Below are positions 7,133 through 10,678 of a DNA stretch of 10,678 nucleotides, one piece after another. This DNA is from an uncultured Clostridia bacterium (lineage in GTDB: Bacteria; Bacillota; Clostridia; Christensenellales; UBA1242). The stretch's first letter is position 1; the number at the start of each line of letters is the position of its first letter. The notes under the pieces are model-generated. The model made no database searches, was not told the origin of the DNA, and saw only the letters and a list, made by a program, of their open reading frames with translations. The stretch lies in contig CAJOPQ010000096.1 in NCBI GenBank assembly GCA_905236445.1, positions 1-10,678 on the forward strand. Reading direction: 5' to 3'. The position numbers and the translations under genes are program-made.

Positions 7133-7615
7133 CTAAATTTCTTCGTTATTTTGTAACTCGTACAATTTTGGTTCATTGCCAACATTTTTAATCATTTTTG
7201 CTAACACACTTGGCTGTAGCTTTACCTTGTCTATATCTTCTATACTAACCCATCTATAAATATGTTTGTCACCCTCTAGACCTCTGAATTCATCATCTCG
7301 TGGTATAGAGTTGTTTTCGTCAAGATATATTACAAAATTATTAGAGATTTCATGGAAGTTAACACCTTTGAAATTGAAAAAATTCTCAAGTGTTCCAATA
7401 TATTTTGGATCAATATTTTTCAATCCTATTTCCTCGTCCAGTTCTCGCTTTATTGCTTCTGTAGAATTCTCCATCCATTCCACCCTTCCTCCTGGAAGCA
7501 GATAGAATCCAAAACCCTCAATTGTGTTAAGTAATACTTTGTTAGATTTTGTGTCGATTATTATTGCACCAACTCTAAAATTAAATTTTTTGTCATCAAC
7601 TGTAAACGAAATCAT
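7133..7615 (-). CDS. Nudix hydrolase
   Basis: The 160-residue protein contains an exact Nudix box at residues 43-65 (Gx5Ex7REUxEExGU), with R57, E58, E61 and E62 as the metal-binding core. YLLPGG just before it is the usual lead-in. Nudix enzymes cleave nucleoside diphosphates joined to another group, such as nucleotide sugars, ADP-ribose or dinucleotide cofactors. The N-terminal strand (FRVGAIIID) and the length fit a single-domain enzyme. It is the first gene of the operon. I chose ATG 7615: an in-frame ATG at 7645 lies right beside the promoter's -10 box, upstream of the expected transcription start. The best ribosome site, AGAGAGG (7634-7628), is 12 nt away, rather far, so initiation may be inefficient. 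It probably supplies, degrades or proofreads a nucleotide-linked intermediate for the following enzymes. Confidence 0.87.
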   Translation of the reverse strand: MISFTVDDKKFNFRVGAIIIDTKSNKVLLNTIEGFGFYLLPGGRVEWMENSTEAIKRELDEEIGLKNIDPKYIGTLENFFNFKGVNFHEISNNFVIYLDENNSIPRDDEFRGLEGDKHIYRWVSIEDIDKVKLQPSVLAKMIKNVGNEPKLYELQNNEEI

Positions 7616-7646
7616 TGCTATTAAATACCTCTCTCTTTTTTTCATA

Positions 7647-7675
7647 ATTCTATATTTTTATACGAATATTGTCAA
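7647..7675 (-). promoter_or_regulatory. Promoter of the five-gene operon
   Basis: Read on the minus strand, TTGACA (7675-7670), a 17-nt spacer and TAGAAT (7652-7647) match the housekeeping consensus at 11 of 12 positions. Transcription should start near 7640, leaving a leader of about 25 nt before the Nudix ATG at 7615. No operator or riboswitch-like structure was recognised between promoter and gene. Confidence 0.7.
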
Positions 7676-7728
7676 ACTTTTTCGCAACATATAGGGCATG
7701 CAATAAGTTAGAATCTTTGAATTATGCT

Positions 7729-7734
7729 TATAAT
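7729..7734 (+). promoter_or_regulatory. Probable -10 box for the superoxide dismutase gene
   Basis: TATAAT is preceded by TGCT, giving a near-extended -10. The -35 region at normal spacing (about 7705-7713) is weak. Transcription near 7741 would give a leader of about 77 nt. A second candidate is TTGTTA (7754-7759) with TATAGC (7775-7780) at 15-nt spacing. It is divergent from the operon promoter about 55 bp away. Confidence 0.4.
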
Positions 7735-7817
7735 ACACAATATGAGTGTTGCTTTGTTAACTTTTTTGTATGTCTATAGCATATAAAAAACAAAATACAA
7801 TTTTTGACGGAGATGAT

Positions 7818-8312
7818 ATGATTCAATCTAATAACCCGAATTTCAAAAAACTATTCGATAGTAGACCAGATGCGTATGCGAAAATTATGGGCAGTTCCAC
7901 ATATCCTGCAATAGATGGTTATGTGTATTTTTTCCAAACCCTATATGGTGTAGTAGTTGTCGCGGATATTATGGGACTACCCCAGAAGCGAGACAACTGT
8001 TCAAGTCCAATATTCGCATTCCACATTCACGAAGGCACTAGTTGCACCGGCAATAGCGAAGATCCTTTTGCCAACGCACTGACTCATTACAATCCTAATA
8101 ACTGCCCACACCCATATCACGCAGGAGATTTGCCACCACTATTTGGTGCAGACGGATTTGCTTTTGCAGCCAATTTAACAAATAGGTTTGCTGTAGAAGA
8201 AGTTATAGGTAAGACTATAATTATTCACTCCTCTCCAGACGACTTCACCACTCAACCTTCTGGCAATGCTGGGGCAAAAATTGCATGTGGACTAATTGTA
8301 GGCAACAAATAA
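7818..8312 (+). CDS. sodC: Cu/Zn superoxide dismutase-family protein without a signal peptide
   Basis: The 164-residue protein carries the Cu/Zn-SOD ligand set. AFHIHEG gives H69 and H71, THYNP gives H90, CPHPYHAGDLP gives H98, H101 and D104, and IIIHSSPDD gives H137. The closing motif QPSGNAGAKIACG is typical, with C76 and C157 placed for the conserved disulfide. K154 replaces the active-site Arg of classical enzymes, and the zinc loop is short, with only two residues between H98 and H101. The enzyme would convert superoxide to oxygen and peroxide. No signal peptide or lipobox is visible, so it probably stays in the cytoplasm, unlike most bacterial SodC. CGGAG (7808-7812) supports ATG 7818; an in-frame ATG at 7770 has no ribosome site. 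It is a single gene, closed by the hairpin at 8408-8437. Confidence 0.88.
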   Translation: MIQSNNPNFKKLFDSRPDAYAKIMGSSTYPAIDGYVYFFQTLYGVVVVADIMGLPQKRDNCSSPIFAFHIHEGTSCTGNSEDPFANALTHYNPNNCPHPYHAGDLPPLFGADGFAFAANLTNRFAVEEVIGKTIIIHSSPDDFTTQPSGNAGAKIACGLIVGNK

Positions 8313-8361
8313 TGATATTTTTACATATTCTATTAGATGACTAACTATATAAGGCAATCAC

Positions 8362-8395
8362 AAAAAAATGCTATAAAAATTAAATTTTATAGCAT
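8362..8395 (-). terminator. Second intrinsic terminator behind the orphan acidic gene
   Basis: An 11-bp perfect stem (8368-8378 with 8385-8395) encloses a 6-nt loop. On the minus strand it is followed by a run of T (8368-8362), which fits an intrinsic terminator for leftward transcription. The stem is mostly A-T. No T-run follows on the plus strand. It probably backs up the terminator at 8408-8437. Confidence 0.6.
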
Positions 8396-8407
8396 TGATT
8401 TATCTGT

Positions 8408-8437
8408 AAAAAAAGCCACTAGTTTGTGGCATTTTTA
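8408..8437. terminator. Bidirectional intrinsic terminator
   Basis: The stem GCCAC (8415-8419)/GTGGC (8426-8430) has a 6-nt loop, with seven A on the left and ATTTTT on the right, so either strand has a hairpin followed by T residues. It overlaps the stop codon of the leftward acidic gene and lies 95 bp after the SOD stop, which suits termination of both convergent genes. Confidence 0.75.
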
Positions 8438-8923
8438 CATTTCTGAACAATCTTTGTTGGTTAATTCGGCAATGCAGTCTGCAACAAATGCAGCCTTGAA
8501 TTTTTTATCTTCAAACGCAAGGTTCGCTTGTCTCACTTCTTCATCTCTTTGTGCAGTAATAGCTTCGTCAAAATTAATTTCGAAATCTTGAAGATATGTC
8601 CTGCCACTTGTATTAACATCATCTATATTCGCTTCGTTAAGGTAAGCAGCCCAATTAAGTGCAAGTTTGAAGTTTTTTGTCATAAATGTATCAAAATCGT
8701 CTTTGATTCCATCGTTGCTTGTCTTCACATAACCAAATTGACCAAACATATAGTTCGCTGAATTGTCTTTTACAGCATCACTTATAGCAACTCGGAAATA
8801 TTTGCCATAATTGTCGTCTAGCACTTCTTTAACAAAACTTATCTTGTCTGGCAAATTTCTGTACATAAAATCCTGTACGTCCTCTTTAGTTATTTTTTCT
8901 AACCAAGACTCTACTTGTGTCAT
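8435..8923 (-). CDS. Acidic protein of unknown function
   Basis: I do not recognise this 162-residue protein. It is rich in Asp and Glu, has no signal peptide or membrane segment, and looks cytoplasmic and largely helical by composition. The region LALNWAAYLNEANIDDV to ITAQRDEEVRQANLAFEDKKFKAA (about 87-143) alternates hydrophobic and charged residues as in amphipathic helices. Its only cysteines are two near the C terminus. It is well supported as a gene: GGAG (at about 8935-8932) precedes the ATG, a near-consensus promoter lies upstream (8985-8957), and two hairpin terminators follow directly. It is therefore a single-gene unit, not part of an operon with SOD or the helicase. A role cannot be assigned from neighbours. 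Confidence 0.75.
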   Translation of the reverse strand: MTQVESWLEKITKEDVQDFMYRNLPDKISFVKEVLDDNYGKYFRVAISDAVKDNSANYMFGQFGYVKTSNDGIKDDFDTFMTKNFKLALNWAAYLNEANIDDVNTSGRTYLQDFEINFDEAITAQRDEEVRQANLAFEDKKFKAAFVADCIAELTNKDCSEM

Positions 8924-8956
8924 ATTTCTCTCCTAATTTGATATTTTTGATACAGT

Positions 8957-8985
8957 ATTGTAACATATCCAATTAGTAATTTCAA
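8957..8985 (-). promoter_or_regulatory. Promoter of the acidic orphan gene
   Basis: Read on the minus strand, TTGAAA (8985-8980), a 17-nt spacer and TACAAT (8962-8957) match the housekeeping consensus at 10 of 12 positions. The start would be near 8950, giving a leader of about 27 nt that contains the GGAG ribosome site. Confidence 0.65.
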
Positions 8986-9019
8986 TAGGATTATAAAAAA
9001 ATATATGTTTTACTTCTTT

Positions 9020-10678
9020 TTACTGCTTTGCACCTAGTAACACTAACTTATGCAAAGCTCTTGTCTCTGCCACATATAGAAGTTTTAGGTCAAGTGGACT
9101 TGCTGTGTATGACGACTCATTGTAAATGATTACGCTATCGAACTCTAACCCTTTGGCAGTCTGTACGCTAAGAAGTAAATTAGTTGAATCGTCATAAGTA
9201 TAATTATGCTCATCAATTACAGCCAAATTAAGATCTTGCAGTTTTGCCTTTGCTTGTTCTAACTCAGCATCATCTTTGCATATAATTGCCGTATGTGAAA
9301 ATTGGCTGTTACACTTCGATATGACATTCTTAAAAGTCTCTACAGAGTTATCAGCAATCCTCTCTACCTCATCTCCATGTCTAACAACATTGTTGGCAGG
9401 AGGAACTCCAAGGCGAGTCAAGCACTTATTGGCTTCCGTCATAATCTCAATGCTCGTTCTATAACTACGTTTCAGATACAACATTTCCGCATCTTGTAAT
9501 ATGTTAAGCACTTGTGACCAGTCATCTATAGATTGATAAGAATATATGCCCTGCGCCACATCGCCAAAGATTCCAAAATTGGCTGATGCAAAGATTCCCC
9601 TTAATGCCACAAACATCAACTCTGATAGATCCTGTGCTTCGTCTATAATAACACACTTAAGGTTATTGTAGAACGGCAGTGTAGTTGTTTTGAACAAGAT
9701 ATATAAGATTGCACCTAAGTCGTCGTGAGCTATTTTCTTAGATTTCAAATTAGCAAGTGTATGTTTTGCGAGAATATCTGCTTCGTTATAATTTGTGTAC
9801 TTATCTATATTCTCTATGAATTCGTAATACATTTTCATCACATTTATCTTAGTGTTGAATTGCTTCTTAATATAATCTGTCTTGCCGGACTCAACCTTGC
9901 GTCTGGCGTCAAATTTCTTCATAAGATCAATGTCTGATGAATTAATCTTATCTAGCACTGACTTATTAATCTCAAAGTTGTATGTAATAGCAAGTGTTAA
10001 CTTCTTCAATCCATGTTCTATCATAGTCTCAAAATTGACGCCATCTTCGTTGAAATATGATAAAGTATCGCTTGCATCCATTACATTGACTCCATTAATA
10101 ATGATAGGCTTGGCTAATATTTTATTCTTATAATCCTCGAGATACTTATCTATTGCACTTGCAAATTCTATACTGCCCTTGTATTTCAAGTATGATGTAG
10201 AGATTTTCTTACTAGTTAGAAATTTATATTGTTCATGCTTATTAAGAATTTTGTATTCTGTGCCAATTACATTTTCCACCATTTGATTAATTGAGAAGCT
10301 GTTAGTCTTGTCTGCGTCTAAATCTTGCAATATGCTAGATATGTAACTCATAAATATCTCATTTGGCGAAATGATTAAATATTCGTCTGGTTTTACTTTG
10401 TCTCTATAATTATACATTAGATAAGATATTCTATGAAGCGCAACCGTTGTTTTACCCGATCCTGCCACACCCTGAACAATACAAGATTTGGAAAACGGCA
10501 ACCTGATTATACTATCTTGCTCCTCTTGAATAGTTGCGACAATGCTCTTTAATCTATTGTCTGCACTCTGTGTAAGATAGGGGCGTAAGAACTCATCGTT
10601 GCTAACGCTCTCTTCGAAATCAAATATTGATTGTACTTGTCCATCTTGGATATTTACCTGCCGCTTCAATTCCAAATC
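9020..10678 (-). CDS. helD: HelD-like superfamily 1 helicase/RNA polymerase recycling factor, C-terminal part
   Basis: The visible part is 552 codons and stays open to the window edge, so the N terminus lies outside. The segment IVATIQEEQDSIIR followed by VQGVAGSGKTTVALHRI (Walker A) is characteristic of HelD. Later motifs follow in order: IIDEAQDL (Walker B), GDVAQGIYSY (motif III), LKRSYRTSIEI (motif IV), QTAKGLEFDSVII (motif V) and YVAETRALHKL (motif VI). HelD binds bacterial RNA polymerase and uses ATP to release it from stalled complexes and nucleic acid. About 475 residues follow the Walker lysine, fewer than I expect for Bacillus HelD, so the inserted arm domains may be reduced. A TTG at 10675 is in frame, but GAT precedes it with no stop, and the HelD N-terminal arm is missing, so it is not taken as the start. 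Confidence 0.88.
   Translation of the reverse strand, partial: DLELKRQVNIQDGQVQSIFDFEESVSNDEFLRPYLTQSADNRLKSIVATIQEEQDSIIRLPFSKSCIVQGVAGSGKTTVALHRISYLMYNYRDKVKPDEYLIISPNEIFMSYISSILQDLDADKTNSFSINQMVENVIGTEYKILNKHEQYKFLTSKKISTSYLKYKGSIEFASAIDKYLEDYKNKILAKPIIINGVNVMDASDTLSYFNEDGVNFETMIEHGLKKLTLAITYNFEINKSVLDKINSSDIDLMKKFDARRKVESGKTDYIKKQFNTKINVMKMYYEFIENIDKYTNYNEADILAKHTLANLKSKKIAHDDLGAILYILFKTTTLPFYNNLKCVIIDEAQDLSELMFVALRGIFASANFGIFGDVAQGIYSYQSIDDWSQVLNILQDAEMLYLKRSYRTSIEIMTEANKCLTRLGVPPANNVVRHGDEVERIADNSVETFKNVISKCNSQFSHTAIICKDDAELEQAKAKLQDLNLAVIDEHNYTYDDSTNLLLSVQTAKGLEFDSVIIYNESSYTASPLDLKLLYVAETRALHKLVLLGAKQ
9025..9058. repeat. 8-bp inverted repeat at the 3' end of the helicase gene
   Basis: GCTTTGCA (9025-9032) and TGCAAAGC (9051-9058) are perfect inverted repeats with an 18-nt loop inside the last codons. 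On the minus strand the next T-run is about 15-20 nt past the stem, so it is not a classical terminator. It could still shape the mRNA 3' end. No better terminator for the helicase was found before the orphan gene's promoter. Confidence 0.3.

Noticed and set aside
2222..7615. RiPP or lasso-peptide cluster
   Set aside because: HprK-like kinases occur in such clusters, but no precursor peptide, cyclase, protease or transporter was found in the window.
1..10678. CRISPR array, tRNA or insertion sequence
   Set aside because: No regularly spaced repeats, tRNA cloverleaf or transposase motif was seen on either strand.

Overview
The window is AT-rich (roughly one third G+C by eye). It uses the standard genetic code: Trp is read from TGG, and one gene stops at TGA inside an ATGA overlap. 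It has strong GGAG/AGGAGG-type ribosome sites and near-consensus housekeeping promoters. With a HelD-type RNA polymerase-associated helicase and a small XRE regulator, this suggests a low-GC member of the Bacillota, probably an anaerobic Clostridia-like bacterium. No tRNA, rRNA, CRISPR array, transposase or phage gene was seen.

Layout from left to right: a small XRE-type HTH regulator (195-431, +) with a palindrome just before its ribosome site; a sugar-phosphate isomerase/epimerase TIM barrel (537-1307, -); and a divergent PHP-family phosphoesterase (1369-2214, +), whose perfect consensus promoter puts the transcription start on the ATG, so the mRNA is probably leaderless. Next is a five-gene minus-strand operon running from a strong promoter at 7675-7647 down to 2222: Nudix hydrolase, HprK-like/APH-like fusion, truncated medium-chain dehydrogenase (MDR), second HprK-like P-loop protein, and an S-adenosylhomocysteine-hydrolase-fold NAD-binding protein. 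Diverging from it is a cytosolic-looking Cu/Zn superoxide dismutase (7818-8312, +). This faces an orphan acidic protein of unknown function (8435-8923, -) across two stem-loop terminators. The window ends inside a HelD-like helicase (9020 to beyond 10678, -).

The five-gene operon is the part most likely to be undescribed. Its genes are tightly packed (14-nt gap, 11-nt overlap, 4-nt ATGA overlap, 31-nt gap), so they probably work together. All five look like nucleotide- or NAD-using enzymes: a Nudix pyrophosphatase, two P-loop proteins of HPr-kinase type (one fused to an aminoglycoside-phosphotransferase-type kinase), and two Rossmann proteins. Both Rossmann proteins have lost or changed the catalytic parts of their parent families. 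My inference is a dedicated route that makes, phosphorylates or recycles a small molecule or a modified peptide or protein. The adjacent isomerase and PHP phosphoesterase are possible accessory enzymes but are transcribed separately. The substrate cannot be read from sequence alone.
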